Of a stretch of DNA of 64,000 bases, positions 55,936 through 64,000 are shown in pieces. The notes under the pieces are model-generated. The model searched no databases and had not been told where the DNA came from. It was given only the letters and a program-made list of their open reading frames with translations. The translations under genes and the position numbers were made by a program. The first letter of the stretch is position 1. Every line of letters starts with the position of its first letter. Source of the stretch: Streptomyces sp. CB02923 (lineage in GTDB: Bacteria > Actinomycetota > Actinomycetes > Streptomycetales > Streptomycetaceae); assembly GCF_001905005.1 (NCBI RefSeq), contig NZ_LWKZ01000023.1:496001-560000 (forward strand), given 5' to 3'.

Positions 55936-56011
55936 TGTCACGCCGGGAGAGCGCTGCCGGACCGTACCTGTGGCGCCGTCCGCAACGGGGCGTGCAGAAC
56001 CGCCGGTTGGA

Positions 56012-56027
56012 CTCGTGAATTCCCTAG
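56012..56027. promoter_or_regulatory. PimM/AmphRIV-type operator, one mismatch from consensus
   Basis: ctcgtgaattccctag matches the recalled PAS-LuxR operator CTVGGGAWWTCCCBAG at 15 of 16 positions. It sits mid-way between two divergent polyene-type operons. The cognate PAS-LuxR regulator gene is not in the window. Confidence 0.6.
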
Positions 56028-56205
56028 TGTGCCCAGAATTTCTTGACACCGTGCCCGGCCGCTTGGAAGCGTGCGATTACCCAGCGTCCGGTCCGCGGCG
56101 TATTCGATGCCACCCGGTGCCATTCGAGGTCAAGCAGCCAAGAGGCCAAGTAGCCGAACCGGCTCTGCGTTTGGGCGGTCTGTTCTTTGCGAGGAGAGGG
56201 ATGAG

Positions 56206-57237
56206 ATGTCCAAGCGTGCGCTGATCACCGGAATCACCGGGCAGGACGGTTCCTATCTGGCCGAGCACCTGCTCGGGCAGGGGTACCAGGTCTGGGGTCT
56301 GATGCGGGGGCAGGCGAATCCCCGCAAGTCGCGGGTCAGCCGGCTCGTGTCCGAGCTGAATTTCGTCGACGGTGACCTGATGGACCAGGCGAGCCTGGTC
56401 TCCGCCGTCGACAAGGTGCAGCCCGACGAGATCTACAACCTCGGCGCGATCTCCTTCGTGCCGATGTCCTGGCAGCAGGCCGAGCTCGTCACCGAGATCA
56501 ACGGCATGGGCGTGCTGCGCATGCTCGAGGCGATCCGCATGGTCAGCGGCCTGAACGGCTCGCGCGGCGACAGCTCCGGCCAGATGCGCTTCTACCAGGC
56601 GTCCTCGTCGGAGATGTTCGGCAAGGTGGCCGAGACCCCGCAGTGCGAGACCACCATCTTCCGGCCGCGCAGCCCCTACGGCGTGGCGAAGACCTACGGG
56701 CACTTCATCACCCGTAACTACCGCGAGTCCTTCGGCATGTACGCGGTCTCCGGCATGCTGTTCAACCACGAGTCGCCTCGCCGTGGCGCGGAGTTCGTGA
56801 CCCGTAAGATCTCCCTCGCGGTGGCCCGTATCAAGCTGGGCTACCAGGACAAGCTGTCCCTGGGCAACCTCGACGCCGTACGCGACTGGGGCTTCGCCGG
56901 AGACTACGTCCGCGCCATGCACCTGATGCTCCAGCAGGACGAGCCGAACGACTACGTCATCGGGACCGGCGAGATGTACTCGGTCCGTGACGCCGTCCGC
57001 ATCGCCTTCGAGCACGTGGGCCTGAACTGGGAGGACTACGTCAGCATCGACCCCTCGCTGGTGCGCCCGGCCGAGGTGGAGATCCTGTGCGCGGACGCCG
57101 AGCGCGCCCGCACCCAGCTCGGCTGGGAGCCCAGCGTCGACTTCCCCGAGCTGATGCAGATGATGGTCGACTCCGACCTGCGTCAGGCGTCCCGCGAGCG
57201 GGAGTACGGCGACCTGCTGCTGGCCGCCAGCTGGTAG
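56206..57237 (+). CDS. gmd: GDP-mannose 4,6-dehydratase, NysDIII-like
   Basis: The 343-aa protein is an extended short-chain dehydrogenase: ITGITGQDGSYLAEHLL binds NADP, ASSSEMFGK and SPYGVAKTYGH supply the catalytic Ser, Tyr and Lys, and NHESPRRGAEFVTRKI is the GDP-mannose dehydratase signature. It makes GDP-4-keto-6-deoxymannose, the first step toward GDP-mycosamine in polyenes such as nystatin and amphotericin. Divergence from the NysH/NysG-type exporters is the usual polyene-cluster arrangement. The ATG at 56206 with GAGGAGAGGG is chosen. A role in lividomycin mannosylation is unlikely because that needs unmodified mannose. Confidence 0.92.
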   Translation: MSKRALITGITGQDGSYLAEHLLGQGYQVWGLMRGQANPRKSRVSRLVSELNFVDGDLMDQASLVSAVDKVQPDEIYNLGAISFVPMSWQQAELVTEINGMGVLRMLEAIRMVSGLNGSRGDSSGQMRFYQASSSEMFGKVAETPQCETTIFRPRSPYGVAKTYGHFITRNYRESFGMYAVSGMLFNHESPRRGAEFVTRKISLAVARIKLGYQDKLSLGNLDAVRDWGFAGDYVRAMHLMLQQDEPNDYVIGTGEMYSVRDAVRIAFEHVGLNWEDYVSIDPSLVRPAEVEILCADAERARTQLGWEPSVDFPELMQMMVDSDLRQASREREYGDLLLAASW

Positions 57238-57246
57238 GCCGGACGC

Positions 57247-57290
57247 ACGGGACATCCCGGCGCGCGGCGTCGTCGCGCCGGGTGTCCCGT
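57247..57290. terminator. Terminator after the GDP-mannose dehydratase gene
   Basis: acgggacatcccggcgcg (57247-57264) pairs almost perfectly with cgcgccgggtgtcccgt (57274-57290), one base bulged, around a 9-nt loop. Confidence 0.75.
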
Positions 57291-57334
57291 ACGGCTTCGG
57301 TGCGGCGGGCCCGCCGTCACGCGAAGCGCGAACA

Positions 57335-57346
57335 CTAGGTGATTTT
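57335..57346. promoter_or_regulatory. CTAGGTGATTTT box upstream of the thioesterase gene
   Basis: The box resembles TTAGGGTGATTTA at 58285-58297 upstream of the LAL regulator gene. Both sit in the only AT-richer parts of their intergenic regions and may bind a common regulator. Confidence 0.3.
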
Positions 57347-57454
57347 CCGCATTCCTCCTTGTGGAATGGGTGTGTGGACCACAGAGGCCGGTGACCGGCC
57401 GCCGTATTCCGGCGGGCCGGTCCGGTGCCCTCGCGAGGAGGAGGAATCAGCAGC

Positions 57455-58222
57455 ATGACGACGACCACGGCGGAAGGGCTCTGGGCCCGGAGCTACCACC
57501 CGGCGCCGGAGCGCCCGCGCCAGCTCGTCTGCTTTCCGCACGCGGGCGGTTCGGCCTCTTTCTTCTTCCCCGTGTCGGCACAGCTGACGTCCGTCGCGGA
57601 GGTGCTGGCGGTGCAGTACCCGGGCCGTCAGGACCGGCGCACCGAGACCAGCCCCAGTGACATCGGGACCATGGCCGACCTGGTGTACGCGGCGCTGGGG
57701 GACCGGATCAGGTCGCGGCCGACGGCGTTCTTCGGACACAGCATGGGCGCGATGGTGGCGTTCGAGGTGGCCCGGCGGCTGGAGGCGGACGGCGGAGAGC
57801 TGACGCACCTCTTCGCCTCGGGGCGGCGCGCTCCTTCGACTTACCGGGCGGAGAGCGTGCACCGGCGCGACGACGACGGGATCGTCGACGAGCTGAAGCT
57901 GCTCTCCGGTACGAACGCGGCGCTGCTGGGTGACGAGGAGCTGCTGCGCATGATTCTCCCGGCGATCCGCAGCGACTACACCGCGGTGGAGACCTATCGC
58001 TGTGAGCCCGGGGCGACCGTCAAGGCACCGATCACCGCGCTGACGGGTGACGACGACCCGAAGACCACACTGGAGGAGGCCGAGGGCTGGCGCGCGCACA
58101 CCACGGGCGCGTTCGACCTCCAGGTCTACCCGGGCGGTCACTTCTTCTTGAGCTCTCAGGCCCCCGCTGTTCTGGCGCTGTTGCGCGAACACCTCGCCGC
58201 CGGAGGGGAGTCGGCGCGCTGA
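57455..58222 (+). CDS. Type II thioesterase
   Basis: The 255-aa alpha/beta hydrolase has the type II thioesterase pattern: LVCFPHAGGSASFF at the oxyanion region, the nucleophile GHSMGAMVAFEVARRL, and a late GGHFFL histidine. Such enzymes free stalled or wrongly primed acyl groups from modular polyketide or peptide synthases; NysE and AmphE are polyene examples. It lies between the GDP-mannose dehydratase and LAL regulators, with AGGAGGAGG about 11 nt before the ATG. Confidence 0.9.
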   Translation: MTTTTAEGLWARSYHPAPERPRQLVCFPHAGGSASFFFPVSAQLTSVAEVLAVQYPGRQDRRTETSPSDIGTMADLVYAALGDRIRSRPTAFFGHSMGAMVAFEVARRLEADGGELTHLFASGRRAPSTYRAESVHRRDDDGIVDELKLLSGTNAALLGDEELLRMILPAIRSDYTAVETYRCEPGATVKAPITALTGDDDPKTTLEEAEGWRAHTTGAFDLQVYPGGHFFLSSQAPAVLALLREHLAAGGESAR

Positions 58223-58277
58223 ACGGCGTTCCTGGTCACGGAGTCTGCCGATCATGTACTGTGACGCACGTCGGACA

Positions 58278-58293
58278 TCACTCTTTAGGGTGA
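58278..58293. promoter_or_regulatory. Imperfect palindrome upstream of the first LAL regulator gene
   Basis: TCACTCTTTAGGGTGA is a dyad with one mismatched pair in the 6-bp arms, 64 bp before the regulator start. It is a candidate operator. Confidence 0.4.
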
Positions 58294-58356
58294 TTTACAA
58301 CACGGTGTGGTGACGCCCCGTCGCATCTGTTGTGTCTCTGAGGTGCGAGGAGCTCT

Positions 58357-61245
58357 ATGGTGCAGGACCGGAGCGTCAATTCCTGCTCGGACCGCACCGT
58401 GGTCGGCCGCACCGACGACCTGGCTGCCCTCAACCGCCTCGCCCGCGCGGCGCGCCGGGGACAGGTGGGCTCGGCGGTCGTGACCGGCCCGACCGGAATC
58501 GGCAAGTCCGCTCTCCTGGACGCCTTCCTGAGTGGGGACGTCTGCCGCCACGCGACGGTTCTGCACGCCCTCTGCGAAGAGGGCGCCGCGGGCGACTCCT
58601 TAGGATGCGTACGCGCCCTGCTCGGCCCGGCCGTGCAGGACGACGCCCCACTCGACGATGCCGCCCGCCGTGCCCTCGCCCCCGGCGCACTGACCGGTGA
58701 GCCGCCGCACGCCCCTGCCGTCCAGCGCGCCTTCCACGGCCTGTACCACCTCGCGGCGGACGAGCTGAGCCGTCGCCCGGTCGTCCTGGCCCTGGACGAC
58801 GCCCATCACTGCGACGAGCTGTCCCTGCGCTGGCTGGACTTCCTGCTGCGCCGGGCCGAGGGCCTCCCGCTGCTCGTCGTCCTCACCCAGCAGGCCGAGG
58901 CCACCGCCCTCGCCCGCGCCGCCCCGGTCCACCGCGCCCTGGCGGTCCTCACCGCCCGCCACCGCAGCACGACGCTGCGCCTGCGGCCGCTGACCGAGAC
59001 GGACGTCACCGAGGCCGTACGGCAGTTCTTCCCGGCACCCGCCGCCCCCGACTTCATCACCCGCGCCTCGGCTATGACGGGTGGCAACCCCCGCCTGCTG
59101 GACCGGCTGCTGCGCGAACTGCGGGACGAGGGCACCGGACCGGGCGTCGGCGGCGCCGACCGGATCACCGAGGCCGGCGGCCGCGTCCTGACGGGCTGGG
59201 TACGCGAACTCCTGGACCGCCGGCCGCCCTGGGTCGGCGAGGTCGCACGGGCGGTGGCGGTCCTCGGCGAGCGGGGCGCCGACCACGTGGGCGCCCTGGC
59301 CGCCGTCCCCGCCGACGACGCCCAGGACGCCCTGGGGGCGCTGCGCGAGGCCGGACTGCTGACGCCGGGCAGCAGACACCTCGCGGACGACGCGGTACGC
59401 GCGGCAGTACTGGCGCCGCTGGGCACCCAGGCACTGTCGGACCTGCGCACGCGGGCGGCCCTGCTCCTGAGCGACGCGGGCCGGCCCGCCGAAGAGATCG
59501 CCGCCCTCCTCCTGCCGCTGCCCTCGATATCCGAACCGTGGATGACCGGAGTCCTGCTGGAGGCCGCCGCCCGCGCCGAGGCGCGGAGCGACCCGGAGGC
59601 CGCGGCCCGCTGCCTGCAGCGGGTGCGCGAAGTGGACCCCGACTGCCTGGAGGTCCGCGTCCGGCTGGCCGGAGTGCTGGCCGAGACCGACCCGCCCGAA
59701 GCCATCGGCCTGCTCCGCGGCGCCCTGGTGCCCAGCGTCGACATCCGCACCCGGGCGAGGATCGCCGCACAGTTCGGCACCACCTGCCTGGCGGCCCGCG
59801 AGAGCTGCGCCTCCCTGGCCATGCTCGAAGAGATCCTGGACGCCCTCGACGCCGAACTCGGCCCCGACCCCCTGCCCGCCGACCGGGAACTGCGCACCCT
59901 CGTCGAGTCGGTGCTGCTGATCGTCGGGACCCACGGCCGCAGCACGATCGCCGCGACACGCAGGCGGGCGGCGGCGATGACCGTGCCCGAGGGCGACACC
60001 CCCGCCCAGCGCCAGAAGCTGGCGGCGATGGCCGTACTGACGGCACTCGACGACCAGGCCTCCGAACCCGCGGTGAGATACGCCCTGCGCGCGGCCGGCT
60101 CCCACCAGCTTCCCCTGAGGAGCTGGTCCCTGATCAACGCCGGGTTCGTGCTGACCCTCGCGGACCGCACCGAGGACGCGCTGCGCGCCCTGGACCGGCT
60201 GCTGGTCCCCGGCCGGGAGAACTCCGCCGCATGGACCTTCTCCCTGGCCCTGTCCAACCGGGCCCTGCTCCTGCACGGCCTGGGCGCACTCCCGGACGCG
60301 CTCGCGGACGCCAGGAAGGCGGTGCAGATCACCGACGCGGAACAGTGGCGCGAGTCGATGGTCCTGCCGCGCGTGGCCCTGGCGAGCGTACTGGTGGACC
60401 GGGGGGAAGCCGCACACGCCGAGAAGCTGCTGACCGGCACCGGACCCGCCTGGCGCGACCACTACGTGGGGGTCTACTACCGCTACCTGCTGGCCCTCGG
60501 CCGTGCCCGGCACGCCCTGGGGGACGCGGAAGGCGCACTGGCGCTGTTCCGTGAGTGCGGCAGGTCACTGGAGGCGGCCGGACTGCACCACGCCGCATAC
60601 CTGCCGTGGTGGGCGGAGGCGGCCTGCGTGCTCGCGGAACTGGGCCGCGCCGACGAGGCCCGGGAGCCCGCCGCGTACGGCACGCGCCTCGCGCGAAGCT
60701 GGGGCACCCCCCGCGTCCTCGGTCTGGCCGCCCTGGCCCGCGGCGTGGCCACACCCGGCGAGGAGGGCGTGGCACTGCTGGGCGAGGCGGTGCGGGAACT
60801 GGCCTCCTCACCGGCCCGCGTCGAACACGCCCGCGCCGAACTCGTGCTGGGGCGCGCCCTGTTGGCGGCGGACGAGCGGCGTGCCGCGCGCGAACACCTG
60901 CGTGCGGCGGCCGACCTCGCCCAGCGCTGCGGTGCCCTCGCGCTGGGCCAGAGCGCCCGCGGCGCCCTGCAGGAGGCGGGCGGCCGGATGCGGAAGATGA
61001 CCGCCTCGCCCCTGGACCTGCTCACCAGCATGGAACGCAAGGTCGCCGGCCTCGCCGCCGGCGGCGCAAGGAACCGCTCGATCGCCCAGTCGCTGCACGT
61101 CTCCGTGCGCACGGTCGAGACGCATCTGACCAACGTGTACCGCAAGCTGGGCATCGCCGAGCGCGCCCAGCTCGCCGTCGTTCTCCGCTGCCCGGACGTC
61201 AGCGGCGCGGCGCGGCAGGCTCCGCGGTCGCGCGGACAGCGTTGA
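58357..61245 (+). CDS. LAL-type LuxR regulator, NysRI-like
   Basis: The 962-aa protein is a large ATP-binding LuxR regulator. The N-terminal ATPase has Walker A VVTGPTGIGKSALLDAF near residue 45 and Walker B VVLALDDAHHCD near residue 145. The middle is helical, TPR-like repeats. The C-terminal LuxR helix-turn-helix (about residues 890-950) reads ERKVAGLAAGGARNRSIAQS, then VSVRTVETHLTNVYRKLGI. Polyene clusters carry several such activators of nearly this length (NysRI-RIII, AmphRI-RIII). It probably activates the neighbouring polyene genes. Ribosome-binding site GCGAGGAG. Confidence 0.9.
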   Translation: MVQDRSVNSCSDRTVVGRTDDLAALNRLARAARRGQVGSAVVTGPTGIGKSALLDAFLSGDVCRHATVLHALCEEGAAGDSLGCVRALLGPAVQDDAPLDDAARRALAPGALTGEPPHAPAVQRAFHGLYHLAADELSRRPVVLALDDAHHCDELSLRWLDFLLRRAEGLPLLVVLTQQAEATALARAAPVHRALAVLTARHRSTTLRLRPLTETDVTEAVRQFFPAPAAPDFITRASAMTGGNPRLLDRLLRELRDEGTGPGVGGADRITEAGGRVLTGWVRELLDRRPPWVGEVARAVAVLGERGADHVGALAAVPADDAQDALGALREAGLLTPGSRHLADDAVRAAVLAPLGTQALSDLRTRAALLLSDAGRPAEEIAALLLPLPSISEPWMTGVLLEAAARAEARSDPEAAARCLQRVREVDPDCLEVRVRLAGVLAETDPPEAIGLLRGALVPSVDIRTRARIAAQFGTTCLAARESCASLAMLEEILDALDAELGPDPLPADRELRTLVESVLLIVGTHGRSTIAATRRRAAAMTVPEGDTPAQRQKLAAMAVLTALDDQASEPAVRYALRAAGSHQLPLRSWSLINAGFVLTLADRTEDALRALDRLLVPGRENSAAWTFSLALSNRALLLHGLGALPDALADARKAVQITDAEQWRESMVLPRVALASVLVDRGEAAHAEKLLTGTGPAWRDHYVGVYYRYLLALGRARHALGDAEGALALFRECGRSLEAAGLHHAAYLPWWAEAACVLAELGRADEAREPAAYGTRLARSWGTPRVLGLAALARGVATPGEEGVALLGEAVRELASSPARVEHARAELVLGRALLAADERRAAREHLRAAADLAQRCGALALGQSARGALQEAGGRMRKMTASPLDLLTSMERKVAGLAAGGARNRSIAQSLHVSVRTVETHLTNVYRKLGIAERAQLAVVLRCPDVSGAARQAPRSRGQR

Positions 61246-61255
61246 GGCGGCCGGG

Positions 61256-64000
61256 GTGACGCCGGTGACAGGCCTGGAAGAAGAGCAGCTCTACGCGGGG
61301 TTCATACGGGCGGGACGTCGGCGTGCCGACCCGCCCCTTCTTGAACGCGAGGAAGAACAGGCGCAGTTGAAGAAGATGGTGGCCGCGCTCGGCGAAGGCC
61401 GGCCCGCCGTCGTCTCCGTGACCGGCCGCCCCGGGTTCGGCCACAACGCCCTGCTGCGCTGGACCGCCCGCCTGGCGGAGGAGCGCTCGGTGCGCGTCCT
61501 GCGCGTCAGCGGCTCCCTGGCCGAACGCGATCTGCGCTACGGAACCGTGACCCAACTCCTCGGCCTGCTGGGCGAGATGGCCGAACCCGCCCTGGACGCC
61601 CTGCGCGGACCCCGCGAGCCGGACGGCCTGCCGGGCCTTCCCGAACTCCTGCGCACCGCCCACCGCGTCCCCACGCTCGTGACGGTGGAGGACGCGCAGT
61701 GGCTGGACGCCGCCTCCCTCAACTGGCTCCAGGCCCTGGTACGCCGCCTGTCCACCGGCGTCCCCCTCGCCCTGCTCATCGCGCGCACCGGCCTGGACCC
61801 GCACGGCCCCGACTGGCTGGCCGAAGCCACCCCCTCCACGCGGCTGACCCGCCATCTGACCGTCCGCCCCCTGAGTTCCCGCGCGGTCGCCGCCCTCGTC
61901 GAGCGGATCTGCGGCACCCCGTGCGACGAGGCGTTCGCCGCCGCGGCCACCCACGCGTCGCTCGGCAGTCCCGCCGTACTGCGCTCGGCCCTCCAGTGCT
62001 TCACCGACGCCGGACACCGGCCGTCCGCCGACCGCGCCCCGCAGCTGCACACGCTGATCACCGGCATCATCGGCGACCGCGCGGGGCGCGCCCTGCGGGG
62101 CCTGACCGACGAGGCCACGGCCGTGCTGCGGGCGCTGGCCGTCGCGGGCGACCTGCTGGACTTCCCGCTGATCTGCGCCGTGGCCGGCCTGTGCACCGTG
62201 AGCGAATCCCGGCTGCGCGCGACGCTGGAAATGGCGGGCTTCACCGTCCCCGACGGCTCCTACGAGCGCATCCGTCTGCCCGTCGTCCAGGCCCGCATCC
62301 TGGAGGACATGCCCACCGCCGAGCGCACCGCCCTGTACGCCCGCGCCGCCCACCTCGCCTACCGGGCCGTGTCCGACGACGAGGACATCGCCCGCCTCCT
62401 CCTCCAGGCACCCCCCATCGGCGAGCCATGGGCGGTCCACGTGCTGCGCGGCAGTGCCGGCGCCGCCCTGCGCCGCGGCGACTTCGCCCGCGCCGCCACC
62501 TACCTCGACCGCGCCCTCGACGAGATCCAAGACCCCGTGCAACGCGCGCACATCAGCCTCGACCTGGCCGGCGCCGAGGCCGTCTCCGCCCCCGAGGCGA
62601 GCGACCGCAGGCTGGCCGCCCTCATCCGGAGCCAGGGCGAGGGCGAAGCCTGGTCCCAACTGCGGATACGTGCCCTGGACCTGATCCTGGCGCGCGGCGA
62701 CGACGCCTGGGCCCGGCGCGCCGCCGCCGAGGCCCTCACCACCGCCCGCGGCACCGAACGCGACAACCTGATCGCGCTGTACTGGTACGCCGCCGAGACC
62801 GGCCCCGAAACCGGCGACGTCTCCGCCTTCGACGTCCCCGACATGCCCGTACACCCCCTCGCCCCCGCCCAGGCCGGCATCCGCGCCGGACAGCTCGCCG
62901 CACGCGGCCGGCACCGCGGGCGGGCCGCGGAGCTGGCCCGCCGGGCCCTGGACGCGGGCAACGCCGTCCCCGCCGTGATCCGCCTGGTCGCCGCCAGAGC
63001 GCTGTGGCTGACCGATGCCGCCACCGAAGCCGAGGACAGACTCGCCGCCATCGTCGCCGAACTGCGCCGCCGCCACTGCCACCCCGTCCTCGCCCGTGCC
63101 CTGACCATCCGCGCCGAACTGCACCTGCGCAGCGGCCGCCTGGACGCCGCCGACCGCGCCGCGGACGCCGCCGAACGGGCCATGCCCATCGCCGCCTGGC
63201 ACCCCCTGGCCGCACCGCTCCTCATCGCCGTACGCGCCGTCGTCGCCCTGGAGACCCGCCGCTACGACGAGGCCCGCGCCCTGTCCGGAGCCCCCATGCC
63301 GCCCGGCGCCGAATACGGCATCCACTGGCCCGACCTGCTGTACGCCCGTGCCCGCGTGGCCACCGAGGAAGGGCGCTCGGCCGAGGCCGTCGAACTGTTC
63401 AAGGAGTGCGGACGCTGGCTGCTGCGCAGACAGTGGGCCAACCCCATCGTGCTGCCCTGGCGCTCGTCGGCCGCCCGTGCCTGCATCTCCCTCGGCGACC
63501 AGGAACAGGCCCAGCACCTGATCCTGGAAGAACTCGTCCTCGCCCGCCGCTGGGGCGCTCCCAGCGCACTGGGGCTGGCCCAGCTGTGCGCCGGATGCTT
63601 CGACCAGAAGGGTCTGGCCGCCGGCATCCGCGCACTGCCCCGCGTCCCGCGCGAGCTGCCCACCCGGCTCGCCTACGCCTGGGTCCTGGTCGAACTCGCC
63701 ACCGAGGAGATCGCCAGGGGGAACCACGCCGCCGCCGCCCGCCTGCTGAAGGAACTGTCGCAGCGGACCGTGGCCCACACCTCCACCCGGCTCGCCGAAC
63801 GCGTACGGTGGCTGACCGCCCGGCTGGAACAGCCCACCACCCCCGGCGACGCGGCCCTGCCCACCGGGTGGGGCGACCTGTCGCCCGCCGAGCGGCAGAC
63901 CGCCGAACTGGCCCGCCGCGGCCTGGGCAACCGGGAGATCGCCGAACAGCTCGTGGTGAGCCGGCGCACCGTCGAGCACCGGCTGAGCAGTGCGTACAAG
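61256..64000 (+). CDS. Second LAL-type LuxR regulator with degenerate Walker A (3' partial)
   Basis: The frame is open from the GTG at 61256 to the window end (915 codons), ending inside the helix-turn-helix, so only a short tail is missing. The N-terminus reads LLEREEEQAQLKKMVAALGEG, then VVSVTGRPGFGHNALLRW, where the Walker A Lys-Ser/Thr is replaced by His-Asn. Walker B VTVEDAQWLDAASLNWL remains. The C-terminal LSPAERQTAELARRGLGNRE and VSRRTVEHRLSSAYK form the LuxR domain. It starts 10 bp after the first regulator, so the two are probably co-transcribed. A later in-frame GTG at 61265 is possible. ATP binding may be lost. Confidence 0.85.
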   Translation, partial: MTPVTGLEEEQLYAGFIRAGRRRADPPLLEREEEQAQLKKMVAALGEGRPAVVSVTGRPGFGHNALLRWTARLAEERSVRVLRVSGSLAERDLRYGTVTQLLGLLGEMAEPALDALRGPREPDGLPGLPELLRTAHRVPTLVTVEDAQWLDAASLNWLQALVRRLSTGVPLALLIARTGLDPHGPDWLAEATPSTRLTRHLTVRPLSSRAVAALVERICGTPCDEAFAAAATHASLGSPAVLRSALQCFTDAGHRPSADRAPQLHTLITGIIGDRAGRALRGLTDEATAVLRALAVAGDLLDFPLICAVAGLCTVSESRLRATLEMAGFTVPDGSYERIRLPVVQARILEDMPTAERTALYARAAHLAYRAVSDDEDIARLLLQAPPIGEPWAVHVLRGSAGAALRRGDFARAATYLDRALDEIQDPVQRAHISLDLAGAEAVSAPEASDRRLAALIRSQGEGEAWSQLRIRALDLILARGDDAWARRAAAEALTTARGTERDNLIALYWYAAETGPETGDVSAFDVPDMPVHPLAPAQAGIRAGQLAARGRHRGRAAELARRALDAGNAVPAVIRLVAARALWLTDAATEAEDRLAAIVAELRRRHCHPVLARALTIRAELHLRSGRLDAADRAADAAERAMPIAAWHPLAAPLLIAVRAVVALETRRYDEARALSGAPMPPGAEYGIHWPDLLYARARVATEEGRSAEAVELFKECGRWLLRRQWANPIVLPWRSSAARACISLGDQEQAQHLILEELVLARRWGAPSALGLAQLCAGCFDQKGLAAGIRALPRVPRELPTRLAYAWVLVELATEEIARGNHAAAARLLKELSQRTVAHTSTRLAERVRWLTARLEQPTTPGDAALPTGWGDLSPAERQTAELARRGLGNREIAEQLVVSRRTVEHRLSSAYK

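Larger units (their letters stand above)
55818..56205. promoter_or_regulatory. Divergent regulatory region of the polyene exporter and GDP-mannose dehydratase genes
   Basis: The 388-bp region contains two sites sharing TCCCTAG with the polyene regulator operator (listed separately) and no credible gene. It drives the leftward exporter pair and the rightward dehydratase gene. Confidence 0.6.

Noticed and set aside
56206..57237. GDP-mannose dehydratase as supplier of the lividomycin mannose
   Set aside because: It destroys mannose to make a 4-keto-6-deoxy sugar; its neighbours are polyene genes. A GT87 enzyme uses unmodified lipid-linked mannose.
61199..63979. A 926-aa leftward frame opposite the second LAL regulator
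   Set aside because: It is low-complexity Gly/Ala/Gln-rich, whereas the forward frame encodes a full ATPase-LuxR protein.

Overview
The window is very GC-rich, uses GTG starts freely, packs genes with 4-bp start/stop overlaps, and carries antibiotic clusters with LAL-type LuxR regulators. All of this fits Streptomyces or a close relative. Many long antisense open frames exist because of the GC content; they are not annotated.

Layout. (1) 1-4.5 kb: a partial rhodanese gene, the decayed tail of a nonribosomal peptide synthetase, a DUF574 methyltransferase, a uridine-kinase-like P-loop protein and a secreted protein. (2) 4.5-19.3 kb, minus strand: three genes in one transcriptional unit. They are a 2025-aa DEDDh exonuclease/DinG-like helicase/RecQ-like helicase fusion, an 824-aa protein of unknown type whose start overlaps the helicase stop, and a 2026-aa P-loop ATPase. 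This looks like a genome-defence or DNA-processing system that I cannot match with confidence to a named one. (3) 19.9-38.7 kb: an almost complete 4,5-disubstituted 2-deoxystreptamine aminoglycoside cluster in the order E-S-C-M-U-V-Q-N-P-F-D, then divergent L and B, then a secreted alkaline phosphatase. (4) 38.9-41.5 kb: an XRE regulator/ImmA-like protease/membrane protein module. (5) 41.6-46.6 kb: a 1336-aa PEP-utilising-type phosphotransferase of unusual architecture and a small carrier-protein-like protein without the attachment serine. (6) 47.1-50.8 kb: a GT87 polyprenyl-phosphate-mannose-type mannosyltransferase, an AprD4-like radical SAM enzyme and an AprD3-like reductase. (7) 50.8-51.7 kb: a LysR regulator. 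(8) 51.9-64 kb: the edge of a polyene-macrolide cluster, with a NysG/NysH-type ABC pair, GDP-mannose 4,6-dehydratase, type II thioesterase and two large LuxR (LAL) regulators, the second cut by the window end.

How it works together (inference). LivC, LivS and LivE build 2-deoxystreptamine. LivM and LivD add and deacetylate GlcNAc to give paromamine. LivQ and LivB oxidise and transaminate C6 positions. LivL and LivP add ribose via a 5-phosphoribosyl intermediate. LivF adds a second GlcNAc and LivN epimerises the last ring. The satellite genes would add C3'-deoxygenation (AprD4/AprD3 type) and an outer mannose (GT87). Together these predict a lividomycin-like product (3'-deoxyparomomycin with a terminal mannose), so I use liv names by analogy. 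The polyene genes on the right also draw on GDP-mannose, for mycosamine. No aminoglycoside phosphotransferase, acetyltransferase or rRNA methyltransferase is visible, so self-resistance must lie outside the window or use an unrecognised protein.
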